A DNA stretch of 64,000 nucleotides from Chryseobacterium sp. ON_d1 (GTDB lineage: Bacteria; Bacteroidota; Bacteroidia; Flavobacteriales; Weeksellaceae): the NCBI RefSeq assembly GCF_006829085.1, contig NZ_BJTC01000002.1:310001-374000 (forward strand), given 5' to 3'. A model generated the notes under the pieces. That model did not search any database and was not told where the DNA came from. It saw only the letters and a list, made by a program, of their open reading frames with translations. Shown here piece by piece: positions 9,423 to 17,925 of the stretch. The position numbers and the translations under genes were made by a program. Position 1 is the stretch's first letter. The number at the start of each line of letters is the position of its first letter.

Positions 9423-9998
9423 ATGGAAAAGATTTTTTTACTGCTGCTTTCTTTCATAGCATTTCTGCAAAGCTGCACCAATCAAAAAAGTGAAATTTCT
9501 AAAGCTAAAACCAATGAACTTATGGGAAAAACAATATACGACTTTAAAGTAGAAAGTCTTGACGGCAAAGAAATCAATTTTGCTGATTTCAAAGGAAAGA
9601 AAATCCTGATTGTCAATACCGCTTCAGAATGTGGATTTACTCCACAGTATGCAGATCTTGAGAAAGTATATGAGCAGTATAAGGATAAATTGGTAGTGAT
9701 AGGTTTCCCTGCTAATAATTTCGGGGGACAGGAGCCTGGAACCAATACTGAAATTGGGGCATTCTGCCAGAAAAATTATGGGGTGACATTCCCAATGGCT
9801 GCAAAAGTTTCTGTAAAAGGAGATGATACAGCGCCTATCTTTAAATATTTAACAGAAAAAGAGTTAAATGGAGTAAAGAATACAAGTATCCTTTGGAACT
9901 TTACCAAATTCCTGGTGGATGAAAACGGAAAACTGATCGATTCTTTTGTAAGTACTACAAAGCCTACAGATGAGGCTATTACAAAGTATCTGAAGTAA
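9423..9998 (+). CDS. Glutathione peroxidase-family thiol peroxidase, lipoprotein form
   Basis: A 191-residue peroxidase with a lipoprotein signal (FLQSC, Cys18), so it is exported and membrane-anchored. The catalytic cysteine is C70 in NTASECGFTPQY; the conserved Gln is in FPANNFGGQEPG and the Trp/Asn in WNFTKFLVD. Bacterial proteins of this family usually take electrons from thioredoxin-like donors rather than glutathione. A second cysteine in GAFCQKNYGV could be the resolving residue. It would detoxify peroxides in the periplasm. The next gene starts 11 bases downstream. Confidence 0.9.
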   Translation: MEKIFLLLLSFIAFLQSCTNQKSEISKAKTNELMGKTIYDFKVESLDGKEINFADFKGKKILIVNTASECGFTPQYADLEKVYEQYKDKLVVIGFPANNFGGQEPGTNTEIGAFCQKNYGVTFPMAAKVSVKGDDTAPIFKYLTEKELNGVKNTSILWNFTKFLVDENGKLIDSFVSTTKPTDEAITKYLK

Positions 9999-10009
9999 TA
10001 AACTATTGC

Positions 10010-10915
10010 ATGGATTTTTTGGATCGGTTTGAAGCTTGTATCATTAGCGGAGCAATTGGAGATGCGTGGGGAAGCAGCTATGAAAATGAAGTAGAAACTG
10101 ATGATTCCCATATTTATTATTGGGGAAAAAAGAAGATAAAGAAAAGGATCTGGAGTATTACAGATGATACCCAAATGACTTTGGCGACCTGCGAAGTTTT
10201 ATCTGAAGGTAGTTTTACTCCTGAAAATCTTATCAATAAATTTATAGAATATTACAGAAGCCGCAAATTAATAGGAATTGGGGCTTCAACACTAAAGGCA
10301 ATTTTAGATACTGAAGCAGGCATCCATTGGAGCCAGGCTGGAAGAATTGGAGAGTTTGCCGCAGGAAATGGAGGAGCGATGAGAATTGCTCCTTTTGCTT
10401 TTTTCTCAGATATTACAAGACAAAATATTTATGAAGCATGTAAGGTAACGCACAGAAATGATGAAGCCTATTCCGGATCTTTGGCTGTTTTTCTTGCTAT
10501 AAAAGCAATCCTAAATTCTGATTGGAATGGAAACAATAATCTTTTCGATATTATTATTCCGGAAATTCCTGATTCAAACGTAAAAGACAGATTAACTGAA
10601 ATTAATTCAACAGGAAAGAATTCTTCAATTTCAGAAATATCAAAATTTGGCAATAATGGTTATGTTGTTAATTCAGTTCCATTCGCAATTTACTGTTCAA
10701 CCAAAATTCTTGATCTGGGTCTGGAAGAAATGTTGAAACAAATTATCAGTTCGGGAGGAGATACGGATACCAACGCTTCAATCGCCGGGCAAATTGCGGG
10801 AACATTGATCGGAACTGAAAATATTCCTCATGAATTAATTTTGAAACTTAAAGAATTACCGGATTACAAATGGATCAGGCAAATTATCGATGCAACAAAA
10901 CAGACAATCAGCTAA
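10010..10915 (+). CDS. ADP-ribosylglycohydrolase (DraG/ARH family)
   Basis: A 301-residue cytoplasmic hydrolase that removes ADP-ribose from modified proteins or small molecules using two magnesium ions. The metal-binding signatures are SGAIGDAWGSS near the N-terminus, ITDDTQMT (about 52-59), GNGGAMRIAPFAF (about 121-133) and GGDTDTNASIAGQIAGTLIG (about 246-265). Length and order match the family. It begins 11 bases after the peroxidase gene, implying a shared transcript and perhaps a stress context. It ends 4 bases from a convergent gene with no obvious terminator between. Confidence 0.92.
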   Translation: MDFLDRFEACIISGAIGDAWGSSYENEVETDDSHIYYWGKKKIKKRIWSITDDTQMTLATCEVLSEGSFTPENLINKFIEYYRSRKLIGIGASTLKAILDTEAGIHWSQAGRIGEFAAGNGGAMRIAPFAFFSDITRQNIYEACKVTHRNDEAYSGSLAVFLAIKAILNSDWNGNNNLFDIIIPEIPDSNVKDRLTEINSTGKNSSISEISKFGNNGYVVNSVPFAIYCSTKILDLGLEEMLKQIISSGGDTDTNASIAGQIAGTLIGTENIPHELILKLKELPDYKWIRQIIDATKQTIS

Positions 10916-10919
10916 AATA

Positions 10920-11576
10920 CTATCCGTTGCTTTTTTCTGCAAAACAAAAGATATTTCCCAGCTTTATACTGGAATAGCCATTGCTTTTTATTTTTGAGGA
11001 ATTGATCATTGCCTTGGCCAGAATATCCGTTGGCAGAGGCTTTTGACTTTCCAGCAGCCCAAGCTTATTAGCAAATTTTATAATACGGCTGCCTAAGACT
11101 TCTCCGGTTCTTTCAGAATTCTTTCTTTCGAGCATTCCCGGTTTAAAAATAGTGATCTTGTTAAAATGCAGTTGTTTTACAGCTTCTTCAAGCTCACCTT
11201 TCATTTTGGAATAAAAAATTTTAGACTGCGGATTAGCTCCATACGCTGATACCAGGATATAGTCTTCCACATTATTCTCTTTGGCTGCTTTTGCAAACTC
11301 ATACTGATAATCAAAATCTACTTTTTTCTGGGCTTCTTTGCTTCCGGCATCCTTTAAAGTAGTTCCCAGGCATGAAAATGCAACATCTCCCTTTACCTTA
11401 TCTTTCCATTCTTCAGGCTTTTCAAAATCCACAACATGAACTTTAAGCTTATCGTTCTGAATATCGACAGGTTTTCTGACGAAAATGTTCACTTCATCGA
11501 ATTCCTTATCATGGAGTAACTGATTCACCAGATCTTTTCCTGTGGCGCCTGTAGCACCTATTACCAAAGCTTTCAT
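10920..11576 (-). CDS. NAD(P)-binding atypical SDR-type protein
   Basis: A 218-residue Rossmann-fold protein. The N-terminus MKALVIGATGATGKDLVNQL holds the glycine-rich dinucleotide motif, followed by an acidic strand end (VVDFEKPEEWKDKVKGD) and AFSCLGTTLKDAGSKEAQKKVDFDY, as in the HTATIP2/YwnB-like group of atypical short-chain dehydrogenases. VSAYGANPQSKIFYSKMKGELEE contains the YxxxK-like active-site region in degenerate form. The substrate is unknown. The gene is monocistronic and convergent with the ADP-ribosylglycohydrolase gene. Confidence 0.85.
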   Translation of the reverse strand: MKALVIGATGATGKDLVNQLLHDKEFDEVNIFVRKPVDIQNDKLKVHVVDFEKPEEWKDKVKGDVAFSCLGTTLKDAGSKEAQKKVDFDYQYEFAKAAKENNVEDYILVSAYGANPQSKIFYSKMKGELEEAVKQLHFNKITIFKPGMLERKNSERTGEVLGSRIIKFANKLGLLESQKPLPTDILAKAMINSSKIKSNGYSSIKLGNIFCFAEKSNG

Positions 11577-11690
11577 AATATTGTGATTGTGTGAGATTAT
11601 TTCTTTCTTAAATTTACTAAATTTGAATTAAAGAGTAAAGAATTAATTTAATCATTACTTATTGCTTACCACTCATTACTCATATACACT

Positions 11691-12044
11691 ATGGATGCCA
11701 ACGAAATTTTAGATTATTGTCTTGCCAAAAAAGGGGTTACAGAAAGTTTTCCGTTTGATAACGAAACACTTGTGCTGAAAGTAGATACCAAAATGTTTTT
11801 ATTGATGGGGCTTGAGAGGCAGCCGTTAGCGATCAATGTAAAAACAGATCCCGAGTGGAGCGCTGAGCTTCGTGAACAGTATCCTCAGATTACAGGTGCC
11901 TATCACATGAACAAAACCCATTGGAATTCTGTTATACTGGATGGGTTAAAAAGAGATTTGATTTTCAGTCTTATTGATCAATCCTATGATCTGGTTTTTA
12001 AATCCCTTACAAAAAAAGTACAGAATGAAGTAAATTCTTTATAA
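11691..12044 (+). CDS. MmcQ/YjbR family protein
   Basis: A 117-residue member of the small MmcQ/YjbR family, recognised by the opening CLAKKGVTESFPFDNETLVLKV, the central LERQPLAINVKTDPEWSAELREQYPQI and the closing HMNKTHWNSVILDG. The fold resembles CyaY; DNA binding has been suggested for the family but its role is not established. The protein is probably cytoplasmic, with no signal peptide. A lipoprotein gene follows after 86 bases. Confidence 0.88.
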   Translation: MDANEILDYCLAKKGVTESFPFDNETLVLKVDTKMFLLMGLERQPLAINVKTDPEWSAELREQYPQITGAYHMNKTHWNSVILDGLKRDLIFSLIDQSYDLVFKSLTKKVQNEVNSL

Positions 12045-12130
12045 AGTATCTATTATATAAAATTGGGGTACGGAATTTGTTATCTATTGTTGGTGAAATA
12101 TGTAATTAATAGTAATACAATAAATAACAA

Positions 12131-12625
12131 ATGAGAAATCACTTATTATTATTCATGGCAGCAGGGACATTGATGCTGTCAGGCTGTACAAAAACAGAGA
12201 AGGAAAATAAGGCAGCAACTCCTAATTCTGCAGCTTCAGTTTCTGAAAATACGCTTCCTGAAAATATTAAAATAGAGTTTTCAGGAGAAGATAAGTTTAC
12301 AATTAAAAGTGCGCTTCTTAAAGTAAGCTTATATGGAATAGATGAAAAACTGGCTGATGCCCCTGCTACATTAATTACAGAACAGGAATATGAGCAGAAA
12401 TCGATACCTTTCACCATCGATCTGCCAATACCCAAAGATACTCAGAGTAAGATCAATCCAAAACCTGTCGGTCCTGCCAAGTATTACGTGACCATAAGCT
12501 GGGATTCTGATGGCAATGGAAAAGCTGGTGAAAAAGGCGATATCGTTATTGACTATGACAAAGAGATTCCAAATGTGAAACTGAATAATGAAACTCAGAA
12601 AATCTACTTAAAAGTATTACAATAA
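12131..12625 (+). CDS. Small lipoprotein of unknown function
   Basis: A 164-residue lipoprotein (lipobox LSGC, Cys19) with a low-complexity linker after the cysteine, then a beta-rich domain of about 110 residues. SWDSDGNGKAGEKGDIVIDYD contains a DxDxNGK acidic loop that could bind calcium; this is a visual resemblance only. No family recognised. A strong terminator starts just after its stop codon. Confidence 0.65.
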   Translation: MRNHLLLFMAAGTLMLSGCTKTEKENKAATPNSAASVSENTLPENIKIEFSGEDKFTIKSALLKVSLYGIDEKLADAPATLITEQEYEQKSIPFTIDLPIPKDTQSKINPKPVGPAKYYVTISWDSDGNGKAGEKGDIVIDYDKEIPNVKLNNETQKIYLKVLQ

Positions 12626-12626
12626 G

Positions 12627-12659
12627 CAAAAGGCTATTCGGTGAGAATAGCCTTTTTTG
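12627..12659. terminator. Bidirectional terminator between convergent genes
   Basis: AAAAGGCTATTC / GAATAGCCTTTT stem with loop GGTGA and T runs on both sides. It also contains the stop codon of the minus-strand acyltransferase gene. Confidence 0.85.
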
Positions 12660-13683
12660 TAAATAAATCTTTATATCCTAATGCTTTCTTTTCGATCAGA
12701 TGCCAGGAAACATATCCCAACAGAATTGATAACGGTAATGAAAGCATAAATAACAGAGCTGTATCCAGTTTAAAAAAGTACATCAGGGTCTGCTGGATCG
12801 GGAAAGAATAAATATAAATTCCGTAAGAAGTATCCCCAATCACTTCCCCAACCTTATTAAGGTATCGGGTAGAGCTTTTGCCAAGAAGAATAACCAGCAC
12901 AGGCAAAGTCATATAACAGGTATATTTGAAGATATTTAAGTATATACTAACCATAATAACAATGAAGGAAAGTATAATAAGAATATGTTCTGCTTTTTTG
13001 GGAACATTCAGGTAAGTTAATACCATTCCTCCAGCGAAAAAGCACATCAGATTGTAAAAATGATTACTTCCCAATGCAAACCTGTGAAATAATCCGTAAA
13101 GAAAATAGGGATAGAAAATACTTAAGATATAACTTGATATAAATAGCAGAATTACAACAGTTTTTACAAAAGCTTTTTTACGGATAAAGAACAGTAAAGA
13201 AACCATTACATACATACTGAATTCGTAGCATATCGTCCATAAACTCCCATTGATGCTATGTTTGTAAGGATTATTTTCAAAAACACCGTCAATACCTTTC
13301 TGTCGGAAAAACAGGGTTAAATTTTGAGGAATGTAAGTGTAAACGGATTTGTTCTGTAAGTAGGGAACGGAACTTTCATAAACTGCAGGTGCCAGCAAAA
13401 CGGTAAGAAAAAGTACCACCAATAAGGCAGGGAAAAGTCTTAAAAGCCTTTTCCAGTAAAAATCAGGAAGACCTTTGCATCGCAGCAGGCTTTTAAAAAT
13501 TAAATAACCTGAGATAATAAAAAAACCATGAACCCCCAGATAAGAAAATTCCATTTGTCCATTGGTGAGTTGGGATAGGGGATCGCCGAGGGCTGCTCCT
13601 GAAAGTGCGTAGGAATGGGTAATAACAACAAGACTTGCAAAAACAAGCCTCAGAAAATCAAAATTATTACTCCTTGAAATCAT
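12634..13683 (-). CDS. Acyltransferase family 3 membrane protein
   Basis: A 349-residue integral membrane O-acyltransferase with about ten hydrophobic helices. The family start is clear: NFDFLRLVFASLVVITHSYAL contains the catalytic-type His, and LGVHGFFIISGYLIFKSL and NGSLWTICYEFSMYV follow in the expected order. Members acetylate or acylate sugars of LPS, capsule or exopolysaccharide. The start overlaps the end of ribF by 17 bases, so the two are translationally linked; the connection is probably positional. The acceptor is unknown. Confidence 0.88.
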   Translation of the reverse strand: MISRSNNFDFLRLVFASLVVITHSYALSGAALGDPLSQLTNGQMEFSYLGVHGFFIISGYLIFKSLLRCKGLPDFYWKRLLRLFPALLVVLFLTVLLAPAVYESSVPYLQNKSVYTYIPQNLTLFFRQKGIDGVFENNPYKHSINGSLWTICYEFSMYVMVSLLFFIRKKAFVKTVVILLFISSYILSIFYPYFLYGLFHRFALGSNHFYNLMCFFAGGMVLTYLNVPKKAEHILIILSFIVIMVSIYLNIFKYTCYMTLPVLVILLGKSSTRYLNKVGEVIGDTSYGIYIYSFPIQQTLMYFFKLDTALLFMLSLPLSILLGYVSWHLIEKKALGYKDLFTKKAILTE

Positions 13684-14593
13684 ATTCCTGTGTTATTCTT
13701 TTATCCTCGTCCAGTCTTTCAATTAACTTATCAAGACCTTCAAATTTGATTTCATCATGAAGAAAATCTCTGAAACTTACCGTAATCTTTTCATCATAAA
13801 TATCACCATCAAAATCAAGAATATAAACTTCCACAGTCAGTTTTTCCCCGTTTACCGTTGGATTGGTTCCAATACTCAGCATCCCTTTATATTGGTTGCC
13901 TTTTATGAGGACTTCTACAATATAAGCTCCTTTTTTGGGTAAAAGTTTGATAGACTCCGTATCAATATTGGCTGTAGGATAACCGATGGTCCTTCCGATT
14001 TTCTTACCATGAACTACAGTTCCGGAAACAGAGTAGGAGTATCCCAGCATTTCGTTGGCCTCCTTAATATTTCCTGCTAAAAGTGCATTACGTACTTTCG
14101 TGGAGCTGATATTATTTTCATGAATATTGATGGCTTCCATTTGCTCAACCTCAAAATCAAGTTCTTTTGACAATTTTTGAAGAAGCTCAAAATTTCCACT
14201 TTTATTTTTTCCGAAAGAATGGTCATATCCTATAATAAGGTATTTTACATTGAGTTTATCAACTAAAATATGACGTACAAACTCTTCTCCGGTCAGATTT
14301 CTGAATTCTTCATCAAATTCTTTCAGGAACAAATTATCAATCCCATATTTTTCAACCAACCGTTTTTTTTCTTCCAGCGTATTCAGAAGCTTCAAATCTT
14401 CATTAGGATTAAAAACAAACCTTGGATGCGGCCAGAAAGTAAGGATAGCAGTTTCCAGATTGTTTTCTGTTCCTACTTTAGTAAGTTCATCAATAATACT
14501 CTTGTGCCCGAGATGTACGCCGTCAAACATACCTAAAGACAATGCTAAAGGCTTCTGAGAGGCGTAATCTGTAAAATTCTTGAAAACTTTCAA
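13667..14593 (-). CDS. ribF: Bifunctional riboflavin kinase/FAD synthetase
   Basis: A 308-residue cytoplasmic enzyme that phosphorylates riboflavin to FMN and adenylates FMN to FAD. The N-terminal nucleotidyltransferase domain has LGMFDGVHLGHKSII (residues about 20-35) and the STKVRNAL motif; the C-terminal kinase domain has GKKIGRTIGYPTANI and FDGDIYDEKITVSFRDFLHDE. Full length for the family. It is read divergently from atpD, with a consensus promoter 20-50 bases upstream, and overlaps the downstream acyltransferase gene. Confidence 0.95.
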   Translation of the reverse strand: MKVFKNFTDYASQKPLALSLGMFDGVHLGHKSIIDELTKVGTENNLETAILTFWPHPRFVFNPNEDLKLLNTLEEKKRLVEKYGIDNLFLKEFDEEFRNLTGEEFVRHILVDKLNVKYLIIGYDHSFGKNKSGNFELLQKLSKELDFEVEQMEAINIHENNISSTKVRNALLAGNIKEANEMLGYSYSVSGTVVHGKKIGRTIGYPTANIDTESIKLLPKKGAYIVEVLIKGNQYKGMLSIGTNPTVNGEKLTVEVYILDFDGDIYDEKITVSFRDFLHDEIKFEGLDKLIERLDEDKRITQEYDFKE

Positions 14594-14612
14594 AACGGAA
14601 AAATTTTGATTG

Positions 14613-14643
14613 CAAATATAGATATAATGTCACAATCTATCAA
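14613..14643 (-). promoter_or_regulatory. Bacteroidetes-type promoter of ribF
   Basis: On the minus strand: TTG (complement of 14641-14643), 20 bases, TATATTTG (complement of 14613-14620). It fits the -33/-7 consensus; the start codon lies about 20 bases downstream. Confidence 0.75.
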
Positions 14644-14749
14644 TATAACAAAGTGTCAATATTTTTTGCAGATAAATATCATGGTCAGAATGGTAAATTA
14701 TACCAGGACACATTTATAAAAAGCATGATAAAAATCTTTTTTTTACCAA

Positions 14750-16308
<1,559 letters not shown>

Positions 16309-16317
16309 ATTATTAAC

Positions 16318-16386
16318 AATTTGAGATTTGAAATTTGAGATTCGAGGAGTAATTTCAAATTTCAAACATCAAATTTCAAATTTGTT
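16318..16386. repeat. AAATTTGA inverted-repeat hairpin between atpD and atpC
   Basis: The spacer holds several AATTTGAGA/AAATTTGA words on the left and complementary TTTCAAATT words on the right, so almost the whole gap can fold on itself. It may tune the atpD:atpC ratio by mRNA stability or be a neutral repeat. Confidence 0.5.
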
Positions 16387-16389
16387 TCT

Positions 16390-16671
16390 ATGAATATAAA
16401 AATTTTAACACCAGAATACGTAGTTTTTGAAGGAGAAGTAGACTCAGTGTTGTTGCCTGGAAAAAATGGTGAATTCCACATCATGAAAAACCACGCAGGA
16501 ATTGTTTCTTCTTTAATCGGAGGTGATGTAAAGCTTTTTGCTAATTCTATTGATGAGGCTTTTGCTAAAAATTTCACTAAAGAAGCTGGAAAAGACTCTG
16601 TTTTTGCTTATAATATCAAAAGCGGTGTTGTAGAATTTAATCATAATAAAGGAATTATCCTTTGTGAATAA
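16390..16671 (+). CDS. atpC: F-type ATP synthase subunit epsilon, short form
   Basis: A 93-residue epsilon subunit containing only the N-terminal beta-sandwich (NIKILTPEYVVFEGEVDSVLLPGKNGEFHIMKNHA...). The usual C-terminal two-helix domain of about 45 residues, which inhibits ATP hydrolysis in many bacteria, is absent. This short form is usual in flavobacteria as far as I know. It pairs with atpD upstream and is followed by a clear terminator. Confidence 0.92.
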   Translation: MNIKILTPEYVVFEGEVDSVLLPGKNGEFHIMKNHAGIVSSLIGGDVKLFANSIDEAFAKNFTKEAGKDSVFAYNIKSGVVEFNHNKGIILCE

Positions 16672-16700
16672 TTAAATGAAAAGCTAAATATATTTTCAAG

Positions 16701-16729
16701 AAAGTGTAACTTTGTGTTACACTTTTTTT
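16701..16729 (+). terminator. Rho-independent terminator after atpC
   Basis: AAAGTGTAAC / GTTACACTTT stem, loop TTTGT, followed by a T run. Confidence 0.85.
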
Positions 16730-16751
16730 ATTTATGTATAAGTCTGATGGT

Positions 16752-17570
16752 ATGAAGAAAGGCATAATCATATTCTTTACTGTTCTGGGTGTTTTCCTCC
16801 ACGCTCAGAATATCAAAACCAAGAGAGGGATTATTAATCTTGATGGGATTCCGGTAGCTAAAATATCCAGCAAATCCAGTGAATATACTTTTATGGATCT
16901 GAAAGAAACACCGATGTATACTATAAAGTTCATTGATAAGAGCATTGTTGATTCTGTTCGTGACAGCTATATCAGCATCAATAGAGTATATAATAGAGAT
17001 AAAACCATTGAAATAGATTATTCGTCACCTTCTGCCTTTTCCGGCGAAGAGAAATCAGCGGTTTTCACTTCGGTGAAGGATCTTAGAATCATTGATAACA
17101 AAGGGATCAATGTTAAAAATCTTGATGAGCTTTTTTCTAATGTACCCAAAAGGAAGCTGGATGCTAAAACAAAAGATGCTTATGCGATCAGAAAGAAAAT
17201 AGATAAAATGAATATTGAGGTCAATAAAGTAGGAGAGATCCTCAGTAATGGAGTTCCGGTAGGCTATTTTACCAATTTGCCTGTAAGCTTTGGTTCAGAA
17301 GAAACCATTATGGATAAAACTCCAATAGATATTGAGATCTATGATGCTAAAAGTAAACTGATCGGAAGATATATTACGACCACAAAACAACTGAAAACTG
17401 CAGGAGGAAAATCCTTTACCATCTACAGAGAAATGTCTGGCAGGGCTTCTATTCTGAAGTTCCCGACCTACAAAGCACTGGCGGAAAGGATGGCGATCAT
17501 GGATCCTAATTTTATTAAAGTTCAGGAGAAAGTATCTGTGGGAGCTGTATCAAAAGAAACGCCTAATTAA
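16752..17570 (+). CDS. Hypothetical secreted protein
   Basis: A protein of 272 residues from ATG 16752; this start is preferred over the in-frame ATG at 16734 because it leads straight into a signal peptide (MKKGIIIFFTVLGVFLHAQ). The mature part alternates beta-strand-like and charged segments (GIINLDGIPVAKISSKSSEYTF; later KIDKMNIEVNKVGEILSNG). I do not recognise a family and see no catalytic motif. It lies alone between the atpC terminator and a repeat-type terminator. Confidence 0.65.
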   Translation: MKKGIIIFFTVLGVFLHAQNIKTKRGIINLDGIPVAKISSKSSEYTFMDLKETPMYTIKFIDKSIVDSVRDSYISINRVYNRDKTIEIDYSSPSAFSGEEKSAVFTSVKDLRIIDNKGINVKNLDELFSNVPKRKLDAKTKDAYAIRKKIDKMNIEVNKVGEILSNGVPVGYFTNLPVSFGSEETIMDKTPIDIEIYDAKSKLIGRYITTTKQLKTAGGKSFTIYREMSGRASILKFPTYKALAERMAIMDPNFIKVQEKVSVGAVSKETPN

Positions 17571-17925
17571 TTTATGTAATACAGATTTTATCAATAGGAA
17601 CGGGCTTTAGCCTGTTTTTTTATTATGGATTAAATTCATCCCGGCTTCAGCCAAAACCTATATAATTGTACTTTTAAACCACCCCGTCAAAAATTCTTTG
17701 AATTTTCGCCACCCCGCCGGAGGAGCGGAATATTTGCCGTTTATTTATAGTGGTTAGAAATTTGGATTTATATTAAATGAACTCTTCCAAAATAGAAAAT
17801 ACTTTATTCTCTCAAATCAAAATCAGCGTAATCCGTGAAATCTGTGGGAGATTATAATTCAATAGAAGCAGGTGTTATTCGTTCAGAAAAAATCACAAAA
17901 ATCCCTGAGAAAAAAACGAAAATTT
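17571..17925. repeat. Gene-free spacer made of dispersed-type repeats
   Basis: Three repeat-like blocks are visible. At 17592-17675 a CAATAGGAACGGGCTTTAGCC hairpin with T run is followed by a CTTCAGCCAAAACCTA segment; a close relative is at 30651-30715. At 17684-17735 a CACCCCGTC block contains the palindromic AAAATTCTTTGAATTTT. At about 17820-17855 AATCCGTGAAATCTGTGGGA resembles 30930-30955. No convincing gene is seen; the plus-strand frame from 17835 runs into the radical SAM gene and looks accidental. Confidence 0.6.
17599..17622 (+). terminator. Repeat-borne terminator
   Basis: AACGGGCTTTAGCCTGTT hairpin (one G-T pair) followed by a T run. It ends the 16752 gene and is part of the dispersed repeat also seen at 30658. 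Confidence 0.7.
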
